Notes under the pieces: generated by a model
Told to the model about the DNA's origin: nothing
The model's database searches: none
What the model saw: only the letters and a program-made list of their open reading frames with translations
NCBI GenBank assembly: GCA_003246205.1
Contig: QKBC01000005.1
Coordinates: 124,001 to 188,000, forward strand
Direction of reading: 5' to 3'
Length of the DNA stretch: 64,000 nt
Source of the DNA: Flavobacterium haoranii
Lineage (GTDB): Bacteria > Bacteroidota > Bacteroidia > Flavobacteriales > Flavobacteriaceae
Part shown: piece by piece, positions 1 through 8,296 of the stretch
Layout of the letters: each line of letters begins with the position of its first letter
Numbering within the stretch: the stretch's first letter is position 1
Program-made: the position numbers and the translations under genes

Positions 1-801
1 GATTTCTTTTCGCTTAAAATACAACAAACGATATGATTTTACTTTGTATTTTGATATCGGTAATACTTCCGCTTTGGCTAAATATTCCAATGCTTCTGAA
101 TATTTGGATTGATCCACATCATTTACTGCTAAATTCAGGTAATTGTAAAATTGATTTTGTACATCAGCTGTTTTACCGGATAAATAGAGTGATTTTTGAA
201 AAACTTCAGTAGCCTCTTTATACTTTTTTTCCTGATTTTTTAAATAGCCATAAGCTAATAGTGTTTTTGCCTGAAAGTTTTCTTGCTTTTGGTAATACTC
301 CGTTTGGAATATTTTTTCAAATTCTTTTTCCGCTTCCGGAAATTGAAGACTATCAACCAGGTGATCTTTGGCAAATTCTAAATAACAATAGGATCTCCAC
401 TTATCGCTTTCATCTTCCTGAGAAAGTGTATACAGTTGATTCAGAAAAAAACGTCTGTCTTTATGATAGTAATTTTTAGAGGATTCCACATAATGGATAT
501 CATACAGCAATTGCTTGTACTCTTCCTCACTTATTGTTTTGTTGATTTGCTCTTTTTCGTAAACTTTATAATAATTAGCATACGCTGAATCTTCTATATT
601 GATATCTCTGTACAACTCAGCTATTTTTAGTAACTGTTGAATTGATGCCGAAGAAGCAGTTGTAACCTGCTTCTTTAAGGCAACAATTTCCTGTATCTCT
701 TTTTTATAGAAATAGTTGTATGAAATAGAGTCTTTGTCTATTTGTGAAAACAAAACAGAAGAACAGAATATAAAAAAGTATGCAATATAACTTTTCATCA
801 T
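1..801 (-). CDS. Tetratricopeptide-repeat protein with signal peptide, partial (C-terminus lies off the left edge of the window)
   Basis: Manual translation of the minus strand from ATG at 801: MMKSYIAYFFIFCSSVLFSQIDKDSISYNYFYKKEIQEIVALKKQ...YKEATEVFQKSLYLSGKTADVQNQFYNYLNLAVNDVDQSKYSEALEYLAKAEVL. Open to base 1; TPR-like helical pairs. Not in the ORF track because it is truncated. Confidence 0.75.
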   Translation of the reverse strand, partial: MMKSYIAYFFIFCSSVLFSQIDKDSISYNYFYKKEIQEIVALKKQVTTASSASIQQLLKIAELYRDINIEDSAYANYYKVYEKEQINKTISEEEYKQLLYDIHYVESSKNYYHKDRRFFLNQLYTLSQEDESDKWRSYCYLEFAKDHLVDSLQFPEAEKEFEKIFQTEYYQKQENFQAKTLLAYGYLKNQEKKYKEATEVFQKSLYLSGKTADVQNQFYNYLNLAVNDVDQSKYSEALEYLAKAEVLPISKYKVKSYRLLYFKRKEI

Positions 802-1266
802 TTACAATGTCGTAATTGGATCTATTTCTAAAACCCCAACAACTCCTCCATTACCTCCCTGACGAGGCTCTTTATTCCCTTCACAGGAAGTTATAAGAAA
901 ATCACCTCTCTGCAAGCGGCTTTCATCCAATCGGATATTATTAAACATCGAAATAAAATCTTTTTTAGCGCAAGTTAATTCAGAAAGAACATCGCTATTA
1001 TTCCAGTAAAAAACTCTAATTTCTTTTGGATTAGACGGAAGATCAAATGTTTTTGTTATTGAAAAATGTTCTGTTCCTCCATCTTTCAGATTAATTGCTT
1101 CTTTTTTCATATTTCCAAAACGAAAAATAACTGCTATATCACTATCAATGTTCAAAACATCTGTGCCATAACATTCAAAATTCTGCTTTGTGTCAGTTTG
1201 GAAATCAATTGTAATTTCAACATTAGTTTTCCCTCTTTCTCTTAATGCTTCTAAATTAATTTTCAT
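802..1266 (-). CDS. Hypothetical protein, 154 aa, no signal peptide
   Basis: ORF track; its stop codon directly abuts the ATG of the downstream TPR gene (TAA|ATG), suggesting co-transcription. Confidence 0.7.
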   Translation of the reverse strand: MKINLEALRERGKTNVEITIDFQTDTKQNFECYGTDVLNIDSDIAVIFRFGNMKKEAINLKDGGTEHFSITKTFDLPSNPKEIRVFYWNNSDVLSELTCAKKDFISMFNNIRLDESRLQRGDFLITSCEGNKEPRQGGNGGVVGVLEIDPITTL

Positions 1267-1338
1267 AAATCTCGTTTTTTATTTCTCTTGTTTTACAATA
1301 AATTATAGCTTATTCCTACAAAATGGGAATTTAATTAA

Positions 1339-3051
1339 TTATTCTTTTAAAAACACGTCAAACGTTGAATTTAATTCTGTAATAATTCCAATATCGTCTT
1401 TTCCTAACACAATATCGTATACTCCAAAATCTAAATCATTAATTACAAATCCAATCTTATCATGCTGGTAGGTATTCGCTTCTTCGAGCAGCTTTTTTTT
1501 GAGAATTTCAATAGTTTCTGAAAAATCTCTTGTTGTTTGCTTGTTAACCTCTTTTATAATCAAAGGCTTAAACAATGAAGATATGACCGGATAAAATTTG
1601 TTATCCACATCCATGCTAAAATCCAGATTTTTTAACTCAAATTTTTTATTATTAACCATTGTTGGCTTTCCTATTAAATAAATCCATCCTGAAACCGGAA
1701 ATAAATTCCCCGGAAGTTTAGCCTTTAATTTCACTCCTACTACAACCTCATCTCCATTTGGATATATATCCATTTTTTTCAGTTTTATATGGGCTTTCTT
1801 TTTGAGAATCAATTCCGGTTGTAGTTCCACATGCTTCTCCTTTAAATATTTATTTGCTGTACCTGATATATCTTCATATTTAAGAATAAGCGGTAAAAAT
1901 GATCTTACTTCACTCGGAGTTTCTACCTGTTCTTCCAATAAAGGCAAAGCTGCTGTCGTATTTATGATATTGTCATCAATACTTATATTTCCTCTTACTC
2001 CCACAAATAATGCTACTGAATCTTTATAGACTTTCAATCCGGATAATGCTGCTCCGGTCGGATTAATATTCAATTGATATTGTTTATCATTTACTAAAGT
2101 CGGTAATGAAAAGTTATAATGTTTCCATCTCTCTTCAATAGTATTTCTAAAAAGGTTGCAGTCAATTTTATCATAGATTATTTCATCTATATTACCTTCA
2201 ATCTTTTTTATGTATTTATCTGCAAGATTTGTTAATGAAATATAAACATTATCTATTATTTCTAATTGAGGATTGCTTATCCATGAATGAGTTACATCTG
2301 CCTCTACTTTAGGACACCAGTCCGGAGTCATCGAAACTCTTGTATTAATGTAAAAGTTAATTTCTCCGTCAAAGTTCTTTTCATCTAAATCTAATCCGGC
2401 CGGTATATCCCCTTTTAGCCCTGCTTTTCCTTTAAATGCAATCGGAACAGACACTTTTATAGTATTATTATCAAAATAGGAAAGCTTAACCTTATCTTTC
2501 AGTCTTAAGGCATATTTGTATTGATAGCCTACAGCTACTGCCGGGCCTTTAGTTTCAATCCACTCATTCGGATGGTACAACGGATTATTGGTTTTTATCC
2601 ATTCATTGGGGTCATAAGCCGGATTTTTTGTTTCAATCCATTTATTCGGACGATATAATGGATTTTTTGTTTTTATGGGACCAACTTTTATCCACTTTTT
2701 AGGATTATATAAAGGATCTTTTGTTTTTATCCATTTATTAGGATTGTACAACGGATTTTTCGTCACTATAACTTCATTAGGATCATATAAAGGATCCTTC
2801 GTTTTTATCCATGATTCATACTGAAAAGTCCCATCTCCTTGATCGTCATATCCATTTTTTAAAGCCTCGTTTATCTGATTTTCTAAAGTAGACAAATCTG
2901 CTTTTAGTCCGATAGTGAATTTACTTTCAAAAGAAGGCATTTCAATAGCATCGTGTAAACGATCTGGTTTTTTTGTTATTTCTTTATAACTCTTACAGCT
3001 GGTTAGAGCTGTCATCAATAACAATATTAAAATGTGTTTGTTTTTGCTCAT
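1339..3051 (-). CDS. DUF4403-like lipoprotein with N-terminal 13-aa tandem repeats
   Basis: Lipobox-like MSKNKHILILLLMTALTSCKS; FTIGLKADLSTLENQINEAL and later segments resemble DUF4403; repeated WIKTKDPLYNPNK units. Confidence 0.7.
   Translation of the reverse strand: MSKNKHILILLLMTALTSCKSYKEITKKPDRLHDAIEMPSFESKFTIGLKADLSTLENQINEALKNGYDDQGDGTFQYESWIKTKDPLYDPNEVIVTKNPLYNPNKWIKTKDPLYNPKKWIKVGPIKTKNPLYRPNKWIETKNPAYDPNEWIKTNNPLYHPNEWIETKGPAVAVGYQYKYALRLKDKVKLSYFDNNTIKVSVPIAFKGKAGLKGDIPAGLDLDEKNFDGEINFYINTRVSMTPDWCPKVEADVTHSWISNPQLEIIDNVYISLTNLADKYIKKIEGNIDEIIYDKIDCNLFRNTIEERWKHYNFSLPTLVNDKQYQLNINPTGAALSGLKVYKDSVALFVGVRGNISIDDNIINTTAALPLLEEQVETPSEVRSFLPLILKYEDISGTANKYLKEKHVELQPELILKKKAHIKLKKMDIYPNGDEVVVGVKLKAKLPGNLFPVSGWIYLIGKPTMVNNKKFELKNLDFSMDVDNKFYPVISSLFKPLIIKEVNKQTTRDFSETIEILKKKLLEEANTYQHDKIGFVINDLDFGVYDIVLGKDDIGIITELNSTFDVFLKE
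2541..2815 (-). repeat. About 39-bp (13-codon) tandem repeat coding for W-I-[KE]-T-K-[DN]-P-L-Y-x-P-N-[EK], roughly 6-7 copies, inside the DUF4403-like gene
   Basis: Read directly from the translation: WIKTKDPLYDPNEV IVTKNPLYNPNKW IKTKDPLYNPKKW IKVGPIKTKNPLYRPNKW IETKNPAYDPNEW IKTNNPLYHPNEW IETKGPA. Confidence 0.9.
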
Positions 3052-3103
3052 AGTATTTTAAATTTTATGATACACTTTTTTAACTCTTTTAATCGGATAT
3101 TTA

Positions 3104-4507
3104 TCAATCTTCTGACTTGGAAATATTAAATGTCACTCCTACGAAAAATGCAGGCTTATAAACATTATCATAACGTATTTCTGTATCTGCACTATTTGTG
3201 AACGTATAAGCACCGCTATCACCAACACTGATTAAATTAGCCGTATTCAACTGATCGATTTTCACAAAGGATAATCCTGCTGTAAGCACTAAGCGATTTT
3301 TTTCAAGAAATAAAGCAGAAAGACCTCCGTAGAAACCTATATTAGTATCTTCTGAAACGCTGGCTCCGAAAGAAAACCCATATTGGGGTAATGCCATATT
3401 GGAACGATTCCAATACACATTCATTAAAACTCCTAATGCCTGAGTTATTTCATCTGTTTTGGATTTCTTAATTTCTTTATCTCCATCAGTATTTGTGAAC
3501 GAACTATAATTTTCATTTCCATCAAAACTCAACAAATATCCTGTACTAAAATCTACCTTAATACTTCCACTTGTTCGCAATGTATAAGAGTTGAAAGTGT
3601 GCTTCACTTTACCATCTGCTGATTTTAGTTCAGGAGTAATGGCTACAATATCATTACTCACTTGTTGCGCATCAGTTGTATAAACAAAATCCTCTTCTTT
3701 TATTCGATAATACAGATCTATTCCGGCAAAAGCTTTATTAACGATGCTATCGGACTTGTATTCAACAGTTTCTCCTATCTTTTTAGCATATTCAAATTCT
3801 TTTTCAAACCTCTTAGCATCTGCATATTTTATGATGCCATCCGTTATCTTAATCTTTTCCTTCTCTTTTGAAGTTAGATTTCCGGAAAAGGTAAGTGTTC
3901 CGGATTTTACATCTTTATTTAAGCCTTCATATAATTGAGTTAATTTGAAATAGTCTTCCATTAATCCATTTATCTTCTTCTTAACATCATTTTTAGCACT
4001 TAAGGCATCAGAATCGTTGTAGATCAATTTATAATCATTCGCTGCATTTTCTTTGACTAAAATTATATTCTTGATAAAAACTGAATCTCCTAAATTCATT
4101 TGCAGTCTGTTTTCCAGATTCTGGTAGTAAAGCAGGTCTCTATATTTTTCTATAAAGGATTTATAAACTGTGGTGAAATCTATTGTATCATCAAAATAAA
4201 TCTCTTTATTCACTCCCTTTTTTACTACACTATCTGTTTCCTTTTCTTTAGCAGATTCAAGTAAACTAATAACTGATTCCGGTATTTCATAAGTAATATC
4301 GGAGCCTTTAGCGGTAGTATAACCTTTCACTTTAAAAACATTAACATTATATATCATAGTTTTTATATAATCTCCTTTTTTTATTTTTTGCGGAATACAA
4401 TCTTTTCCAAAAGGATGGATTTCTAATTCCTTAGTTTCTATACTTTGTGCTCTACCGACTCCTACATAAAGTAGTAAAATCATGAATAGTAATCTTGTTT
4501 TCATCAT
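3104..4507 (-). CDS. Hypothetical secreted or outer-membrane protein, 467 aa
   Basis: Signal peptide MMKTRLLFMILLLYVGVGRAQ; C-terminal alternating segments (GFSFGASVSEDTNIGFYGGLSALFLEKNRLVLTAGLSF...PAFFVGVTFNIS) look like beta-barrel strands. Confidence 0.65.
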   Translation of the reverse strand: MMKTRLLFMILLLYVGVGRAQSIETKELEIHPFGKDCIPQKIKKGDYIKTMIYNVNVFKVKGYTTAKGSDITYEIPESVISLLESAKEKETDSVVKKGVNKEIYFDDTIDFTTVYKSFIEKYRDLLYYQNLENRLQMNLGDSVFIKNIILVKENAANDYKLIYNDSDALSAKNDVKKKINGLMEDYFKLTQLYEGLNKDVKSGTLTFSGNLTSKEKEKIKITDGIIKYADAKRFEKEFEYAKKIGETVEYKSDSIVNKAFAGIDLYYRIKEEDFVYTTDAQQVSNDIVAITPELKSADGKVKHTFNSYTLRTSGSIKVDFSTGYLLSFDGNENYSSFTNTDGDKEIKKSKTDEITQALGVLMNVYWNRSNMALPQYGFSFGASVSEDTNIGFYGGLSALFLEKNRLVLTAGLSFVKIDQLNTANLISVGDSGAYTFTNSADTEIRYDNVYKPAFFVGVTFNISKSED

Positions 4508-4720
4508 TTATTGTAGTTAAAAAACACCTACTCTATCAGCTTTTCGGCATCCGCTATTTTTTATCAAAATTCCCATGAATAAAGGGCTTACGCAAAAAAA
4601 TGTCGTGAAATGCAAGAAATACAACGTGAGAAGAATATTGAGAACAAAAAGCTTTCTCTGATTTTTAATTCCGGATTAAAAAACAACTGTTAAAGCACTG
4701 ATTTTATCCTATAGAAATAG

Positions 4721-4728
4721 TATTTTTG
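4721..4728 (+). promoter_or_regulatory. Bacteroidota -7 promoter element TATTTTTG upstream of dxs
   Basis: Matches TAnnTTTG; ATG 10 nt downstream. Confidence 0.5.
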
Positions 4729-4738
4729 CATTTTAAAC

Positions 4739-6517
4739 ATGGATTACACACTACTAAATAGCATCCAGGATCCGAATCAGGTAAGAAATCTCAATTCAAA
4801 TCAGTTGCTTCAACTTGCAGATGAATTAAGAACTTTTATTATTGATGTTGTGTCTCAAAAAGGAGGCCACTTAGGTGCCAGTTTAGGAGTTGTAGAATTA
4901 ACCATTGCCCTGCACTATGTTTTTAACACACCCGAAGACCTGTTGATTTGGGATGTCGGACATCAGGCTTACGGACACAAAATCTTAACCGGACGAAGAG
5001 CACAGTTTCATACTAACCGAGAACTCAACGGAATTTCCGGTTTTCCGAAAAGAAGCGAAAGCGAATATGACGCCTTCGGAGTCGGGCATTCTTCTACCTC
5101 AATCTCAGCAGCTCTCGGAATGGCTTTGGCTTCACAACTTAAAGGAGATTTCGAAAAACAACATATCGCTGTTATTGGCGACGCCTCTATTGCCAGCGGA
5201 ATGGCTTTTGAAGGGTTAAACCATGCCGGTGTTACCGATGCCAATCTTTTGGTAATTCTAAATGATAATGCCATTGGAATCGATCCGAGTGTTGGTGCCT
5301 TAAAAAATTATCTGACACAGGTCAAAGAAGGAAAAAATCCGAGACAAAACAATATGATTAAGTCTCTCAATTTTAATTATACCGGACCTATCGACGGGCA
5401 TAATCTTCCTCTTCTGATTAAAGAATTAAATCGTTTAAAAAAAATTAAGGGTCCAAAATTTTTACACGTTATCACAACGAAGGGAAAAGGACTTCAATTA
5501 GCAGAAGAAAATCAGGTAAAATATCATGCTCCTGGAAAATTTGAACCTAAAACAGGGAAAATCATTCCTCAAGACGAATCCAATTTACCTCCTAAATTTC
5601 AGGATGTTTTTGGCTTAACTTTAGTTGAATTAGCTAAAAAAAATGAAAAAATAATTGGAATAACGCCAGCCATGCCTACCGGAAGCTCTATGAAATTCAT
5701 GATGGATACCTTTCCGGAACGTGCTTTTGATGTTGGTATTGCCGAACAACATGCGGTAACGCTTGCTGCCGGAATGGCCACTCAAGGTATGGTTGTATTT
5801 TGTAATATCTATTCCACTTTTTTACAACGTGCTTATGACCAAGTAATCCATGATGTAGCGTTACAAAAGCTGCCCGTAATCTTTTGTTTGGACCGTGCGG
5901 GACTTGTAGGTGAAGATGGCGCTACGCATCACGGAGTTTTTGATATCGCTTATTTAAGTTGTATTCCTAACCTTATTATTACAGCTCCTTTAAACGAAAT
6001 AGAGCTCCGCAATATAATGTATACTGCCCAAAAAGGCTTGGAATATCCTATTGCTATCCGCTATCCCAGAGGTCGTGGTGAACTGTTGGATTGGCAACAA
6101 GAATTTAAGGAAATTGAAATTGGAAAAGCCATTTCTTTACGAAAAGGAAACGAAACAGCTATTCTTTCAACCGGAACAATTGGCACTAATGTATCTAAAG
6201 CAATTAACGAGTGTGTTAACCCTGAAGAAATTGCTCATTACCATTTCCCTTTTGTAAAGCCATTAGACGAAAAAATTCTAAAAGAAATTTTTGAAAATCA
6301 TAAAACCATTATAACAATTGAAGATAGTACAATTATTGGAGGATTTGGAAGTTTAATCAATCAATGGAAAGCAAAAAATGATTTTAAAAATACCATACAC
6401 AATTTAGGAGTTCCTGATACGTTTATAGAACATGGCAAAGTTTCAGAGCTCCAACAAATCTGTAATTTAGATATTAAAAGCATTATTAACCTATTAAATA
6501 CCATTATTACAACATGA
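4739..6517 (+). CDS. dxs: 1-deoxy-D-xylulose-5-phosphate synthase
   Basis: Thiamine-PP transketolase-like; GGHLGASLGVVELTIALHYVF, WDVGHQAYGHKILTGR, FDVGIAEQHAVTLAAGMA. Confidence 0.95.
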   Translation: MDYTLLNSIQDPNQVRNLNSNQLLQLADELRTFIIDVVSQKGGHLGASLGVVELTIALHYVFNTPEDLLIWDVGHQAYGHKILTGRRAQFHTNRELNGISGFPKRSESEYDAFGVGHSSTSISAALGMALASQLKGDFEKQHIAVIGDASIASGMAFEGLNHAGVTDANLLVILNDNAIGIDPSVGALKNYLTQVKEGKNPRQNNMIKSLNFNYTGPIDGHNLPLLIKELNRLKKIKGPKFLHVITTKGKGLQLAEENQVKYHAPGKFEPKTGKIIPQDESNLPPKFQDVFGLTLVELAKKNEKIIGITPAMPTGSSMKFMMDTFPERAFDVGIAEQHAVTLAAGMATQGMVVFCNIYSTFLQRAYDQVIHDVALQKLPVIFCLDRAGLVGEDGATHHGVFDIAYLSCIPNLIITAPLNEIELRNIMYTAQKGLEYPIAIRYPRGRGELLDWQQEFKEIEIGKAISLRKGNETAILSTGTIGTNVSKAINECVNPEEIAHYHFPFVKPLDEKILKEIFENHKTIITIEDSTIIGGFGSLINQWKAKNDFKNTIHNLGVPDTFIEHGKVSELQQICNLDIKSIINLLNTIITT

Positions 6518-7458
6518 AAAAGACCTTTTTTCTGGGGGTTTTAGCTCTTTTCATCCAATACAGTTTTTCACAAGTCATTGTTACTAAACTACCTGATTCT
6601 ACAACTTACTGGACCAAAACCAATAAAGTAGGTTTGGATATTTCGCAAATTACTTTTGTTAACTGGAATGCCGGTGGTAACAATTCCGTTTCAGGATTAG
6701 TAAAAGGACAAGCTATTAGAAAATATGAAAGAAAGAATTTTTCATGGAATAATGAATTGATTCTTCGCTACGGTATTAACAAACAAGAAGGGCAAGAATT
6801 GCGAAAAACAGATGATCAGATTCAAGTTAACTCAACTGCCGGTTTTAGAAAAGATAGTACTTCTAATTGGTATTATGGAGGAAAGTTCACTTTTAATACA
6901 CAATTTGCTAATGGTTACAACTATCCGAATACGGACGAGCCTATCTCGAAATTTTTTGCTCCTGCATACGTTTTCCTAGGTATTGGTGCGGAATATGTTA
7001 GAAAAGATATTAATTTAAATTTATACCTATCGCCTTTAACCCAAAAAACAACTTTAGTTTTGGACAAAAGGCTAGCAGACCAAGGAGCTTTTGGTGTTGA
7101 TGCCGCTGTTTATGATGAAGTAACCGGTGAATTAATCAGACATGGAAATAAAAGCAGAACTGAAGTTGGTATTCTAGTGACCAATCAGTGGCAAAAAGAA
7201 GTTTATAAAAATATTAATTTAGAACATCGTCTAAGTTTGTATACAGATTATATCAATAAGTTTGGCAACATTGATGTTGACTGGCAATTACAACTTGATA
7301 TGACTGTAAACCAGTATGTAAAAGCCAATATTGGTTCTCATCTTATTTACGATGATGACATCAAAGCAAAAGAAGAAGTTAACGGAGAACAGATCACAGT
7401 GGGACCTAAAGTTCAATTAAAACAAATTTTAGGCGTTGGTGTTACCTATACGTTTTAA
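6514..7458 (+). CDS. DUF3078 domain-containing protein (secreted, probable outer-membrane beta-barrel)
   Basis: Signal peptide; WTKTNKVGLDISQITFVNWNAGGNNSVSGL motif; 4-nt ATGA overlap with dxs. Confidence 0.8.
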   Translation: MKKTFFLGVLALFIQYSFSQVIVTKLPDSTTYWTKTNKVGLDISQITFVNWNAGGNNSVSGLVKGQAIRKYERKNFSWNNELILRYGINKQEGQELRKTDDQIQVNSTAGFRKDSTSNWYYGGKFTFNTQFANGYNYPNTDEPISKFFAPAYVFLGIGAEYVRKDINLNLYLSPLTQKTTLVLDKRLADQGAFGVDAAVYDEVTGELIRHGNKSRTEVGILVTNQWQKEVYKNINLEHRLSLYTDYINKFGNIDVDWQLQLDMTVNQYVKANIGSHLIYDDDIKAKEEVNGEQITVGPKVQLKQILGVGVTYTF

Positions 7459-7486
7459 GACAACCTAAAAATTATTTTCAAAACTA

Positions 7487-7517
7487 TTTGTTTATATAGT
7501 ACAATTAGCTATATTTG
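7487..7517 (+). promoter_or_regulatory. Promoter of tRNA-Leu: TTTG-N19-TATATTTG
   Basis: TTTG at 7487-7490, TATATTTG at 7510-7517, 19-nt spacer; matches the Bacteroidota -33/-7 consensus. Confidence 0.8.
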
Positions 7518-7536
7518 CACCCACATTTAAACACAC

Positions 7537-7621
7537 GCGGGTGTGGTGAAATTGGTAGACACGCCAGACTTAGGATCTGGTGCCGCAAGGTGTGTAGGTT
7601 CGAGTCCTATCACCCGCACCA
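7537..7621 (+). tRNA. tRNA-Leu (anticodon TAG), CCA encoded
   Basis: Acceptor gcgggtg/cacccgc, anticodon loop cttagga, T-arm ggttcgagtcc, encoded CCA at 7619-7621; long variable arm. Confidence 0.97.
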
Positions 7622-7630
7622 ATACAAAAA

Positions 7631-7657
7631 ACCTGAACAATTGTTCAGGTTTTTTTG
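7631..7657 (+). terminator. Rho-independent terminator after tRNA-Leu
   Basis: Perfect palindrome acctgaacaa|ttgttcaggt followed by a T run. Confidence 0.85.
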
Positions 7658-7673
7658 TTTGTATTCTACTCAA

Positions 7674-7704
7674 TTGCATCCTTCAGGATAATTTCGTATC
7701 TTCG
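7674..7704 (+). promoter_or_regulatory. Candidate promoter of the rpsU leader: TTG-N20-TATCTTCG
   Basis: TTG at 7674-7676 and TATCTTCG at 7697-7704, followed by CACCG as at the tRNA promoters. Confidence 0.45.
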
Positions 7705-8056
7705 CACCGCTTATGATTTTAAAAACCAGAGAAATAAAAAATCCTAGGATATATTCTTTTAAGTACTCCGTTTTTAGAGTACAATCAAATAAATTTATTC
7801 CTCCGCAATCATACTTTAACTTCTAAAGATTCTAAGTATCATTTTTTGTATTAAGAATTCATCTCGAAAATGAAAACTTTATACATCATTTTTCTCTAAA
7901 ATTCAAAAAGCTTTTTATAAAAGCGTTTAATACTAATTTATTAGGTAAAACAAGCACCTTATAAATTATTATAAGTTGTCTATTATATAATTTACAAAGA
8001 CAGATAGCAAGATTAGAGCTTTTAAAAATACAATGTAAATAACTAAATATTAAAAT

Positions 8057-8254
8057 ATGTTAAAAATAGAAATTAAGCAAGGTGAAAACATCGAAAGAGC
8101 CTTAAAAAAATTAAAGCGAAAATTCAGAGATACTAAAGTAAAAGAAGAGTTACGCGACAGACAACACTATACTAAAAAATCAGTGAGTAGAAGAAAAGAA
8201 ATTCAAAAAGCTAAATATAAAGAAGAGTTTCTTAGAGCTAAATATGAGATTTAA
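8057..8254 (+). CDS. rpsU: 30S ribosomal protein bS21, divergent
   Basis: 65 aa; MLKIEIKQGENIERALKKLKRKFRDTKVKEELRDRQHYTKKSVSRRKEIQKAKYKEE fits the bS21 pattern. Confidence 0.88.
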   Translation: MLKIEIKQGENIERALKKLKRKFRDTKVKEELRDRQHYTKKSVSRRKEIQKAKYKEEFLRAKYEI

Positions 8255-8289
8255 TAAAAAGGCTGGTTTAAGTACCAGCCTTTTTATTA
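8255..8289. terminator. Bidirectional terminator between rpsU and the T9SS gene
   Basis: aaaaaggctggtttaagtaccagccttttta. Confidence 0.85.
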
Positions 8290-8296
8290 TTCAAAA

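Noticed and set aside
1190-1471. 93-aa plus-strand ORF bridging the 802-1266 and 1339-3051 genes
   Set aside because: Mostly antisense to two coherent genes; no ribosome or promoter signal.
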